Shown here: in pieces, positions 1 through 5,885 of the stretch | Layout of the letters: the number at the start of each line of letters is the position of its first letter | How positions within the stretch are numbered: the first letter of the stretch is position 1 | Assembly (NCBI GenBank): GCA_027055005.1 | Contig: JALUNR010000091.1 | Span: 1-10,744, forward strand | Direction: 5' to 3' | Length of the DNA: 10,744 bases | From: Campylobacterales bacterium | GTDB taxonomy: Bacteria; Campylobacterota; Campylobacteria; Campylobacterales; QNZT01 | Position numbers and translations under genes: made by a program | Notes under the pieces: generated by a model | The model's database searches: none | What the model saw: only the letters and a program-made list of their open reading frames with translations | Told to the model about the DNA's origin: nothing

Positions 1-1248
1 ATTGGTAACTTTGTAGCAGTTGGATATGATGCAAGAGTTCACTCTCCAACACTGGCAGGATGGCTTACTAGTGGATTTAATAAAGCTGGAGTTAAAGTTT
101 TAAATATGGGGCTTGTTGCAACTCCTGTAAACTACTTTTCCAACTATGAAACTTTTCAAGGTGTAACCCCAAGTGCTTCAGTTATGATAACAGGTTCACA
201 CAACCCACCAGAGTATAATGGCTTTAAAATCACACTGGATAAAAAACCTTTTTTTGGAGATGATATATACTCTTTGGGTAAACAAATACTTAAAAGTGAT
301 ATATATATAGAAGATGATGAATTTTCAGAGTTCATAGAAGCAAAACAAAGATATATAGACTTTATGATAAAAGAGTTTAAAGAGTTAAAAGGCTTAGATA
401 AAAAGCTAGTCTTTGACTGTGGAAATGGTGTTGCTAGTGTTGTTTTAGAAGATATTTTAAAAGGTATAAGTCTTGAATATGAGGGAATGTATTGTGAACC
501 TGATGGAACTTTTCCAAACCATCATCCAGACCCAAGCGAGGAAGAAAATTTAAAAGATATAAAAGAGAGGTTAGAAGGAGAGTTTGACTTAGGATTTGCC
601 TATGATGGAGATGCTGATAGAATAGCAGTTTTAACAAAAGAGTATAATATAAAAGGTGATGAGTTAGCTCTAATCTTTGCAAAAACCATGAAAAATCCAA
701 TAGTTATCGGTGAAGTAAAGTGCTCGCAAGTCATGTATGATGAGATAAACAAGATTGGACAAGCAATAATGTACAAAACAGGACATTCAAACTTAAAAGT
801 AAAAATAAGAGAGGTCGATGCAACATTAGCAGCGGAAGTTAGTGGACATATTTTTTTCAATGATAGATACTTTGGATTTGATGATGCTATTTATTCTACT
901 TTTAGAGTTTTAGAACTTGTAAAAAATGGTATAGATTTAGATGAACAGATGAAAAAAATACCTAAAACTTACTCAACTGATGAGATAAAAGTGAAAACTA
1001 GTGAAGAAGAAAAATTTGCTCATATAGATAGAATAAAAGAAGCTCTTAAAAACCCACCAGCAGATTTTCCAGCTATAAAAGAGATAGTTGATGTAGATGG
1101 AGTTAGAGTTATTTTTGAAAATGGATGGGGACTTGTAAGAGCTTCAAATACAACTCCTGTGCTTGTTACAAGATTTGAAGCAACAAATAAAAATAGTTTG
1201 CTAGTTTATAAAAAAAATTTAGAAAAGCTTATAACTCAAACTAGATAA
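1..1248 (+). CDS. manB: Phosphomannomutase/phosphoglucomutase, 5' end cut by the window
   Basis: Alpha-D-phosphohexomutase that interconverts hexose 1- and 6-phosphates (mannose and/or glucose) in the cytoplasm, feeding nucleotide-sugar and cell-surface glycan synthesis. The frame is open from base 1, starting with codons for VGYDARVHSP, so the first ATG at 106 is internal and about 40 N-terminal residues are missing compared with the usual ~455. All four family loops are visible. The active-site phosphoserine loop TGSHNPPEYNG is near base 195. The metal loop DGDADR is near base 605. The sugar-binding loop EVSGH is near base 835. The phosphate-binding loop RASNTTPV is near base 1138. The protein is therefore probably active. 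Which sugar it prefers (ManB, AlgC or Pgm role) cannot be told from the sequence, so the symbol is a best guess. The gene ends at TAA 1246-1248 and faces the small gene on the other strand. Confidence 0.93.
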   Translation: MGNFVAVGYDARVHSPTLAGWLTSGFNKAGVKVLNMGLVATPVNYFSNYETFQGVTPSASVMITGSHNPPEYNGFKITLDKKPFFGDDIYSLGKQILKSDIYIEDDEFSEFIEAKQRYIDFMIKEFKELKGLDKKLVFDCGNGVASVVLEDILKGISLEYEGMYCEPDGTFPNHHPDPSEEENLKDIKERLEGEFDLGFAYDGDADRIAVLTKEYNIKGDELALIFAKTMKNPIVIGEVKCSQVMYDEINKIGQAIMYKTGHSNLKVKIREVDATLAAEVSGHIFFNDRYFGFDDAIYSTFRVLELVKNGIDLDEQMKKIPKTYSTDEIKVKTSEEEKFAHIDRIKEALKNPPADFPAIKEIVDVDGVRVIFENGWGLVRASNTTPVLVTRFEATNKNSLLVYKKNLEKLITQTR

Positions 1249-1299
1249 TCCCATCTCCTTTTTTAAGGAGGTGTGCAATCTTCTAAGGAGGAGATAGGA
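1249..1299 (+). other. Two alternative hairpins sharing one arm, after manB
   Basis: The arm at about 1249-1260 (TCCCATCTCCTT) can pair in two ways. A short hairpin pairs 1252-1260 with 1265-1273 around a TTTT loop: 9 pairs, one of them G-U. A longer one pairs 1249-1263 with 1285-1299, with one mismatch and two G-U pairs. The two 3' arms both contain AAGGAGG, and the first (AAGGAGGTG) is a perfect match to the anti-Shine-Dalgarno end of 16S rRNA, but no open frame follows either. It may be part of a tandem terminator after manB. No clear T-run follows, so that role is inferred. Confidence 0.45.
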
Positions 1300-1314
1300 C
1301 TTAATAGTAGTTCT

Positions 1315-1349
1315 ATTAGATAACCAAATATAAGTTTTGGTTATCTAAT
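1315..1349. terminator. 14-bp perfect inverted repeat between convergent genes
   Basis: ATTAGATAACCAAA (1315-1328) and TTTGGTTATCTAAT (1336-1349) form a perfect 14-bp stem with a 7-base loop. It lies between the stop of the phosphohexomutase (+) and the stop of the small gene on -, where a bidirectional terminator is expected. The stem is AT-rich and neither side has a strong T-run, so the termination role is inferred from position. Confidence 0.6.
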
Positions 1350-1387
1350 TATATCTAAAAAGGTAAATAGTTGGTAATCTTTGCTGA

Positions 1388-1891
1388 TTATTTTTTAAAC
1401 AGTTTATCTAATTGTTTTTGATTATGAATATAATCTGTAGATTTTATAACTTTATTATCTAAGTGAAGTATCATTATACCTTCTTTATTTTCTTTTAAAG
1501 ATTTTGAAATCTTTTTATCATAAATCAAAAGTACTGGGAATTTACTCTTTTTTAAATCTTTTAATATAAACATATTTCTAATCACAACAGGTACTTTTGA
1601 AATATCAGCTATAAAAAAAGCATGATTATTTTGTAAAAGTGATGGATTATGATTTTTTAAATACTCTCTTACAGTATGTCCATCTTTTTTTACAAAAGCT
1701 ACTATAACTATCTTAGTATCAGACTTTAAAGAGTGGGCTTTATCAAACTGATCAGGTAGCTTAAAATCTATACTTCCACTATCTTTTGAAAGATAATATT
1801 TTGAAGAATCATAATTATCTTTTGAATTTAATAGCACAAAAGCTCCACCAACAACAAGTAGTATCAAAATAATTGAAATAACTTTTTTCAT
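1388..1891 (-). CDS. Membrane-anchored, thioredoxin-fold-like small protein of unknown function
   Basis: 167 residues. Residues 1-22 (MKKVISIILILLVVGGAFVLL) form a signal anchor or signal peptide, so the rest is probably periplasmic. There is no lipobox cysteine. The remainder has the pattern FKLPDQFDKAHSL, then a hydrophobic strand (KIVIVAFV, residues ~60-67), then FPVLLIYDKK (~118-127), which recalls thioredoxin-like domains with a proline before a core strand. There is no cysteine at all, so no CXXC redox centre and no thiol-disulfide activity. Similar small anchored proteins occur in Campylobacterota and are usually left as hypothetical. On the coding strand AAAGGA lies about 6 bases before the ATG, which supports this start. 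It stands alone and converges on the phosphohexomutase gene. The fold assignment is my inference; the coding call itself is secure. Confidence 0.82.
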   Translation of the reverse strand: MKKVISIILILLVVGGAFVLLNSKDNYDSSKYYLSKDSGSIDFKLPDQFDKAHSLKSDTKIVIVAFVKKDGHTVREYLKNHNPSLLQNNHAFFIADISKVPVVIRNMFILKDLKKSKFPVLLIYDKKISKSLKENKEGIMILHLDNKVIKSTDYIHNQKQLDKLFKK

Positions 1892-1918
1892 AAAAATCCT
1901 TTAAAAAAATTGTATTAA

Positions 1919-1927
1919 ATTGTATCA
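1919..1927 (-). promoter_or_regulatory. Extended -10 candidate for the small - strand gene
   Basis: On the minus strand this reads TGATACAAT, an extended -10 (TGn + TACAAT) about 28 bases before the start codon. A second TACAAT lies at 1909-1914. No convincing -35 box is seen, which is usual for Campylobacterota sigma-70 promoters. Confidence 0.4.
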
Positions 1928-2011
1928 CAAGTTATTAATAGGTGGTAAATAAGTACCTTTATAAGATTTTATTATAAAGATTATGATATATTATTAATAT
2001 CTAAAAGTATT

Positions 2012-2025
2012 AAGGAAAATGTGTG
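2012..2025 (+). promoter_or_regulatory. Ribosome binding site that selects the GTG start of the HypF-like gene
   Basis: AAGGA at 2012-2016 sits 6 bases before GTG 2023-2025. An ATG at 2019-2021 overlaps this region, but it is in another frame that closes after about 25 codons and is only 2 bases from the AAGGA. The long frame therefore most likely begins at GTG 2023. Confidence 0.65.
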
Positions 2026-3603
2026 TACAACTACCAATATATCTTTGATGTTAAAAAATGGAATACTGGGGCGAAACAATACCTTACTGATATATGTACA
2101 AAATATCATTTAGAATATTTTTTGGAAAAAAATATAGTTGATGATAAAGAAGTTACAATAAATTTTAGAGGTAAGAAAGAAAATTTAAATAAATTTGAGT
2201 TTAGATTTATAAAAGGCTTTTCAAATATTTTAAAAATTGAAGATTTTGTAAAAACAAGTACTAGTATCTCTCCTAAAATTTTAAAAGACAATAGTGACTT
2301 TGATATAAACACTTGCAATCTAAAGCTTTATTCAAAAAGAAAAAAAATTATTTCAATAGATGTAAAATCAGAGATTATAAAACTCATAAAATCAGGAAAA
2401 ATCGGACTTATAAGAAGTGTAAATGGTTATTATTTGGTAGCAATTGCAACAAAGAGTAAACCAGTAAAGATGATAAGAGAACTTTTAAAAATTCCTACAA
2501 AAACCATCCCTTTACTCATCAAAAATACAACCCAATCAAAATTTGCTAATTTTAGTAAAAAAGAGGAAGAGTTGTTAAATAGTAAAATAGTACCTTTAGT
2601 AAGAGTAAGGAAAAGGCATATTCATAGACTAGAAAAAGTAAAAAATGCACCTGTTGGTTTAGTTACTTTCAATAATTTTTATGAGATAAAACTACCTAAA
2701 AATTCTTTTGAAGAGTTTCTTAGTTTCAATACAAATCAACCCTTAGTATTTTACAAAATAAAAAATACAGATGAATTAGTAGATAAAATAGATTTTATAG
2801 TAAATACTCCAAAAAGTTTTATTGATTTTCCAGATAGTTTTATGCAAAAAGTTTATGGAAGAGATATGATTTTAGATATTGGCTTTGGCTTAGCACCTTT
2901 AAGTATCAATCTTCCAAATAAAATAGAAAAAGAGTGCTATTGTATAATTGATGGAAATATTGCCATAGCAAAAGAAGATAAAATACTTTTTGCACACAAT
3001 ATAAATAAAAAAGATTTTTTTAATATAAATGATTTTAAAAGTGATTGTTCAATAGAAGCAAAAGAAAAAGATTATTTAGCTATTTTACATACTTTTTTAA
3101 GTGAGTTTAATGATGCAATAGTATTTAGCTTTACAAATAAAACTTGTAAAATTTTACAATATAAAGAAAATAATTTTGAAATACTTTACAAATTTGAAGA
3201 AGATATTAAAACTTTATTTGATAAAACTTTAGACACCGATGCAACATATCAAAATGAAGCACAACTACATGCTGATGCAAAATATGAGATTTGTCATAAA
3301 AATAGTTTTAAATATGAAATAAATAATAAAATAATAAAAATTATATTTGATAAAGACACAACAAAAACTTTACAAAGTTCAGCATTAATAAATACAACAA
3401 CTAAAATAGTATCTAAAATAATAGAAGAAGAAAATACAAATATTGTCCTATGTGGAGAGATTTTTGAAAATAAAAATCTAACTGAAAATATTATAGAATA
3501 TTTAGATGACAATGAAAAAAATTATTATATAAGTCAAAATGTACCATTAAATACAAGTACAATCCCAATAGGTGTACTGCTTGACTTTTATCTAAATAAG
3601 TGA
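2023..3603 (+). CDS. Divergent HypF-like protein lacking zinc fingers and active-site motifs
   Basis: 526 residues. HypF makes the carbamoyl/cyanide ligand of [NiFe]-hydrogenase, is usually ~750 residues, and runs acylphosphatase, two zinc fingers, YrdC-like, Kae1-like. The same order can be traced here. Residues ~8-80 resemble an acylphosphatase but WNTGAK replaces the catalytic GFRP. The zinc-finger section is missing. Residues ~113-300 resemble the YrdC domain: IIKLIKSGKIGLIRSVNGYYL, PLVRVRKR, APVGLVTFNNF, and finally GFGLAPLSINLP where HypF has RARGYAPLP. Residues ~300-526 resemble the Kae1-like part, ending NIVLCGEIFENKNL where HypF has VVLSGGVFQN. The histidine-rich metal motif of HypF (QHHHAH) is not found. 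I infer a non-catalytic or re-purposed HypF relative; a full hypF should exist elsewhere if the cell has hydrogenase. The 3' end contains the ssrA promoter. Confidence 0.7.
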   Translation: MYNYQYIFDVKKWNTGAKQYLTDICTKYHLEYFLEKNIVDDKEVTINFRGKKENLNKFEFRFIKGFSNILKIEDFVKTSTSISPKILKDNSDFDINTCNLKLYSKRKKIISIDVKSEIIKLIKSGKIGLIRSVNGYYLVAIATKSKPVKMIRELLKIPTKTIPLLIKNTTQSKFANFSKKEEELLNSKIVPLVRVRKRHIHRLEKVKNAPVGLVTFNNFYEIKLPKNSFEEFLSFNTNQPLVFYKIKNTDELVDKIDFIVNTPKSFIDFPDSFMQKVYGRDMILDIGFGLAPLSINLPNKIEKECYCIIDGNIAIAKEDKILFAHNINKKDFFNINDFKSDCSIEAKEKDYLAILHTFLSEFNDAIVFSFTNKTCKILQYKENNFEILYKFEEDIKTLFDKTLDTDATYQNEAQLHADAKYEICHKNSFKYEINNKIIKIIFDKDTTKTLQSSALINTTTKIVSKIIEEENTNIVLCGEIFENKNLTENIIEYLDDNEKNYYISQNVPLNTSTIPIGVLLDFYLNK

Positions 3604-3609
3604 TATAAT
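3581..3609 (+). promoter_or_regulatory. Near-consensus sigma-70 promoter of ssrA
   Basis: TTGACT (3581-3586), a 17-base spacer, then TATAAT (3604-3609) match the consensus at 11 of 12 positions. The -35 box and spacer lie inside the last codons of the HypF-like gene, and the -10 starts just after its stop. Transcription would begin near 3614-3618 in the GC-rich stretch GCCGTCC, about 9 bases before the mature tmRNA 5' end at 3625. Confidence 0.85.
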
Positions 3610-3624
3610 TGCCGTCCTTTATCT

Positions 3625-3989
3625 GGGAGTGACTTGGCTTCGACAGGGATAAGGTAGGTTTAGGCTGCATGTAGTCTTTGAAAGACTATAAACTATCTCG
3701 TTAATTATAAACGCAAACAATACAAATTATACTCCTGCTTTCGCAAAAGCTGCGTAGGCACATATAGGAGGCTCTTGGCTAGTGATGCTCTCTAGCTGGA
3801 TTTTCAAGGGCTAACCTTCAGAGAGCTTAGTTTTAGGAAGTGATTGACCCTAAAATGAAATCAAATCTTGATCTTGTATAACTTTGCGAGTTGTGTGAAA
3901 CAAGATGACAACAAACAACTCTTCTAAGCATGTAGAAGCCTAAACTAGCCTATCTTTGGACTGGGGTTCGATTCCCCACACTTCCACCA
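3625..3989 (+). ncRNA. ssrA: Transfer-messenger RNA (tmRNA)
   Basis: One-piece tmRNA that, with SmpB, rescues stalled ribosomes and tags the unfinished protein for proteolysis. The tRNA-like part is complete. GGGAGTG (3625-3631) pairs with CACTTCC (3979-3985), with one G-U. The T arm GGGGTTCGATTCCCC is at 3963-3977. The discriminator A and an encoded CCA end the gene at 3989. The conserved 5' stretch GACTTGGCTTCGACAGGG follows the acceptor strand. The tag frame starts at GCA 3713 and ends at TAG 3755-3757. Bases ~3758-3930 hold the pseudoknot region. The length of 365 nt is normal. The gene has its own strong promoter in the end of the preceding gene. No clear terminator hairpin follows. Very secure. 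Confidence 0.97.
3713..3757 (+). other. tmRNA proteolysis tag frame (ANNTNYTPAFAKAA, stop TAG)
   Basis: Inside ssrA, resume codon GCA followed by AAC AAT ACA AAT TAT ACT CCT GCT TTC GCA AAA GCT GCG TAG encodes a 14-residue tag. The ANN start and AKAA end match the known Campylobacter tag ANNVKFAPAYAKAA, with differences in the middle. The hydrophobic C-terminal AKAA resembles tails recognised by ClpXP-type proteases. Confidence 0.93.
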
Positions 3990-4013
3990 AAGTATCTATC
4001 ATAAAAATTTTAA

Positions 4014-4019
4014 TACAAT
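4014..4019 (+). promoter_or_regulatory. -10 candidate for the small acidic gene after ssrA
   Basis: TACAAT preceded by an A/T-rich stretch (AAAAATTTTAA) lies 26 bases before the ATG at 4045, giving a start site near 4026 and a short leader with AAGGAG at 4035-4040. There is no -35 box. It would let the gene be transcribed apart from ssrA. Confidence 0.4.
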
Positions 4020-4044
4020 TAGACAATCATAAAAAAGGAGTCTC

Positions 4045-4281
4045 ATGAGTGTAGCTTATATAACTATAAACTTAGATGATGCTATGTCATTGATAAACCA
4101 AGAGTTAGAAAAAAAAGAGTGGTCTCCAGCTAGGGAGTTGCTAGATAGTGGTATCCCTGCATCATATGAAAGTGATGAATATCCGGGACTACTTTTACAA
4201 GAGTTTCCTGATGGAAGATTGTTCTCTGTAGATGTAGATATAAAAAGTGGAGAAGTTATATATCTAAAGCAGTTAAAATAG
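4045..4281 (+). CDS. Small acidic protein of unknown function, possible orphan antitoxin
   Basis: 78 residues beginning MSVAYITINL, with an AAGGAG ribosome site (4035-4040) four bases before the ATG. It is rich in Asp and Glu, has no cysteine, signal peptide or membrane segment, and is probably a compact cytoplasmic alpha/beta protein. I do not recognise the family. The context is suggestive: its TAG (4279-4281) is followed after one base by the ATG of a 43-codon stub with a P-loop typical of zeta-toxin-like kinases. A small acidic gene tightly coupled ahead of a toxin gene is a common antitoxin arrangement, so this may be an antitoxin whose toxin has died. That is inference from position and charge only. 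The good ribosome site and intact frame support a real gene. Confidence 0.7.
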   Translation: MSVAYITINLDDAMSLINQELEKKEWSPARELLDSGIPASYESDEYPGLLLQEFPDGRLFSVDVDIKSGEVIYLKQLK

Positions 4282-4282
4282 C

Positions 4283-4414
4283 ATGAAACCTATTCTACTT
4301 ATAGTTGCTGGTGCAAATGGAAGTGGTAAGATTACCTTTATAAATTGTCATAAAACAGTATCAACAAGTATACTTTCTATAATCATACTTTACAATAAAG
4401 CAAAATTATTGTAA
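4283..4414 (+). pseudogene. 5' remnant of a P-loop gene, zeta-toxin/AAA-kinase-like
   Basis: 43 codons from ATG 4283 to TAA 4412-4414. The start, MKPILLIVAGANGSGKITF, is the typical N-terminus of zeta-toxin-like P-loop kinases (strand, then GxNGSGKTTF). Two faults are visible: the Thr right after the P-loop Lys is Ile (GKIT instead of GKTT), and the sequence loses all family likeness about 20 residues in, then stops. The usual protein has roughly 190 or more residues. The stub starts one base after the preceding stop, so the two were probably one operon. It is most likely dead, cut off by a deletion or by the event that brought the next gene. Confidence 0.6.
4378..4383 (+). promoter_or_regulatory. 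-10 candidate (TATAAT) for the AAA_14 ATPase gene
   Basis: A perfect TATAAT lies inside the pseudogene, 62 bases before the ATG at 4446. No -35 box matches. The stretch is AT-rich and other TATAAA-like sites are present, so this is only one candidate. Confidence 0.3.
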
Positions 4415-4445
4415 TATACATTTTACAAACTATAAAAGGTTATAG

Positions 4446-5669
4446 ATGATAGATTTTTCAATTTTTTATGATGAACAGCAACGATTACTTAACAATATAA
4501 AACTTATTCACAAACGATACCTTTATGACAAGATATTATGGGATGAAAGGTCTATACTTATCACAGGTCAACGAGGTGTTGGTAAGACTACGATGATGTT
4601 GCAACATTTAAAAGAGCATTTTGGCAAAAGTTCCAAAGCTATCTATATCTCTGTTGATAATCCATATTTTAAAAACATATCTTTATATGAGTTTGCTACA
4701 CAGTTTGAAAAATATGGTGGTGAAGTACTCTATATAGATGAGATTCACAAATACAAAGAGTGGTCATCACATATAAAAAGTATCTATGACTCTACAAAAC
4801 TAAAACTTGTTATCTCTGGTTCATCGATGATACAAATACATACTGAGGAAGCTGATTTGAGTAGAAGAGTTAGACTTTACAGATTGGCAAATCTATCTTT
4901 TAGAGAGTATTTGGAGTTTAAAGATATAACTTCATTTCATGCTTACAGCTTAGAAGAAGTTTTTAGGGATCATATGAGTATCGCAAGTAACATACGTGCT
5001 AAGATAAAACCTTTGATGCACTTTAAAGAGTATTTGACAAATGGTTGTTATCCTTTTATCTTGGAAAATAATCAAAGTTACACTCATCAACTTATAGGAG
5101 TTATAAATCAAATCCTTGAAGTTGATATGCCATATGTAACAAACATAAAACACTCTCAAATAGATAAGATAAAAAAGTTAATCTATCTATTAAGTACCTC
5201 TGTACCAGTTAAACCAAATATCTCCAAACTAGCTGAAAGTATAGAAGTATCTCGTCCAACTCTTATGGAGTATTTATACTATCTGGAATTAGGAAGTCTT
5301 TTAAACTCTGTAAATCAAAAAGCCAGAGGGTATGGAGTTGTAAGCAAACCTGATAAACTTTATATGTACAACACAAATCTTATGCAAGCTATTTCTCATA
5401 ATGCAAATATAGGTACTCAAAGAGAAGCATTTTTTGTAAATCAGATTAAAAGTGCTTGTTACAATGAAGCTCATCTGCTTGATGATCATCTTTTACTCTC
5501 TAAAAAAGGTGATTTTTTAGTCCAAAACAAATATACAGTAGAGATAGGTGGAAAAAATAAAAGTTTTGAGCAGGTAAAAGATATAGAAAATTCTTTTGTA
5601 ATAGCTGATGATATAGAAGTTGGATTTGGTAGTAAGATACCGTTGTGGTTGTTTGGATTTTTGTATTAG
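4446..5669 (+). CDS. AAA_14/DUF4143 family ATPase of unknown role
   Basis: 407 residues, the normal length for this widespread ATPase family. The N-terminal ATPase domain (residues ~15-160) has Walker A GQRGVGKTT (41-49), Walker B VLYIDEIH (94-101), the sensor-like strand LVISGSS (121-127), and DLSRR near 138 followed by SFREYL. Residues ~190-400 are the DUF4143-type part, with the helical stretch KIKKLIYLLSTSVPVKPNISKLAESIEVSRPTL in pieces and the typical end IPLWLFGFLY. All ATP-site residues are present, so it should hydrolyse ATP, but the biological function of the family is unknown; these genes are common in accessory regions. AAAGG at 4435-4439 sits 6 bases before the ATG. It stands between two decayed genes and may be a late arrival. 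Confidence 0.88.
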   Translation: MIDFSIFYDEQQRLLNNIKLIHKRYLYDKILWDERSILITGQRGVGKTTMMLQHLKEHFGKSSKAIYISVDNPYFKNISLYEFATQFEKYGGEVLYIDEIHKYKEWSSHIKSIYDSTKLKLVISGSSMIQIHTEEADLSRRVRLYRLANLSFREYLEFKDITSFHAYSLEEVFRDHMSIASNIRAKIKPLMHFKEYLTNGCYPFILENNQSYTHQLIGVINQILEVDMPYVTNIKHSQIDKIKKLIYLLSTSVPVKPNISKLAESIEVSRPTLMEYLYYLELGSLLNSVNQKARGYGVVSKPDKLYMYNTNLMQAISHNANIGTQREAFFVNQIKSACYNEAHLLDDHLLLSKKGDFLVQNKYTVEIGGKNKSFEQVKDIENSFVIADDIEVGFGSKIPLWLFGFLY

Positions 5670-5871
5670 CTTTATGATATAGCAAAGCAGTTAGATTGTA
5701 ACTATGATGGTAAAGATAGTCAACTTATCTTAAAAGCTTCAAGAAAAGCTAACATATATTTACGATAATAGCACACAATATCATAAACAGATAAAAAATA
5801 TAAATCCTAAAAAATTAACATTAGCAAGAATTATAAAAATAGTAGGAATTTTCACTTTTAAAGTGAAATAA
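5670..5871 (+). pseudogene. Frameshifted scraps, possibly of an addiction-module antidote gene
   Basis: Two adjoining open stretches without start codons. Frame A (5670-5768) gives YDIAKQLD, then SQLILKASRKANIYLR and a stop. Frame B (5764-5871), overlapping it, gives DNSTQYHKQIKNINPKKLT and then LARIIKIVGIFTFKVK. Read together, the pieces NINPKKLTLARIIKIVG and the YDIAKQLD start recall the addiction-module antidote (DNA-binding prophage-type) family, which begins with a DxAxYL-like stretch and ends with NP-x4-LLKILKALGL. The likeness is loose and from memory; the part with the helix-turn-helix core is not recognisable. I call it a decayed gene with low confidence. Confidence 0.3.
5850..5868. 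promoter_or_regulatory. Palindrome overlapping the putative cas operon promoter
   Basis: TTTCACTTT (5850-5858), one base, AAAGTGAAA (5860-5868): two perfect 9-base arms. A single-base centre is too tight for an RNA hairpin loop but suits a dimeric DNA-binding protein. It covers the proposed -35 box and most of the spacer of the cas promoter, a typical repressor-site position. Confidence 0.45.
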
Positions 5872-5879
5872 GTTAAAAT
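5851..5879 (+). promoter_or_regulatory. Candidate promoter of the cas6-cmr operon, possibly leaderless
   Basis: TTCACT (5851-5856), a 17-base spacer and TAAAAT (5874-5879) match sigma-70 boxes at 4/6 and 5/6. With usual spacing, transcription would begin at or next to the A of the cas6 ATG (5886). No Shine-Dalgarno sequence precedes that ATG (ATTTCAAG), which fits a leaderless transcript. AT-rich DNA gives many such matches, so this needs a start-site map. Confidence 0.4.
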
Positions 5880-5885
5880 TTCAAG

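Noticed and set aside
434..860. Long open frames on - strand inside the phosphohexomutase gene
   Set aside because: They lie opposite a clearly conserved gene, have no ribosome site or recognisable domain, and have the skewed composition of antisense shadows. The same applies to the - strand frames inside the HypF-like, ATPase, cas6, cas10 and cmr3 genes.
2019..2093. ATG at 2019 as the start of the gene after AAGGA
   Set aside because: It is in a different frame that stops after about 25 codons and is only 2 bases from the AAGGA. The GTG at 2023 opens the 526-codon frame at good spacing.
3961..3989. Duplicate ssrA 3' end as an attachment site
   Set aside because: I looked for another copy of the T-arm/acceptor sequence downstream and found none within the window.
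5667..5768. Stop-codon readthrough joining the AAA_14 ATPase to the following in-frame stretch
   Set aside because: The ATPase ends with the normal family ending IPLWLFGFLY, so the in-frame open stretch after its TAG is best seen as chance or gene debris.
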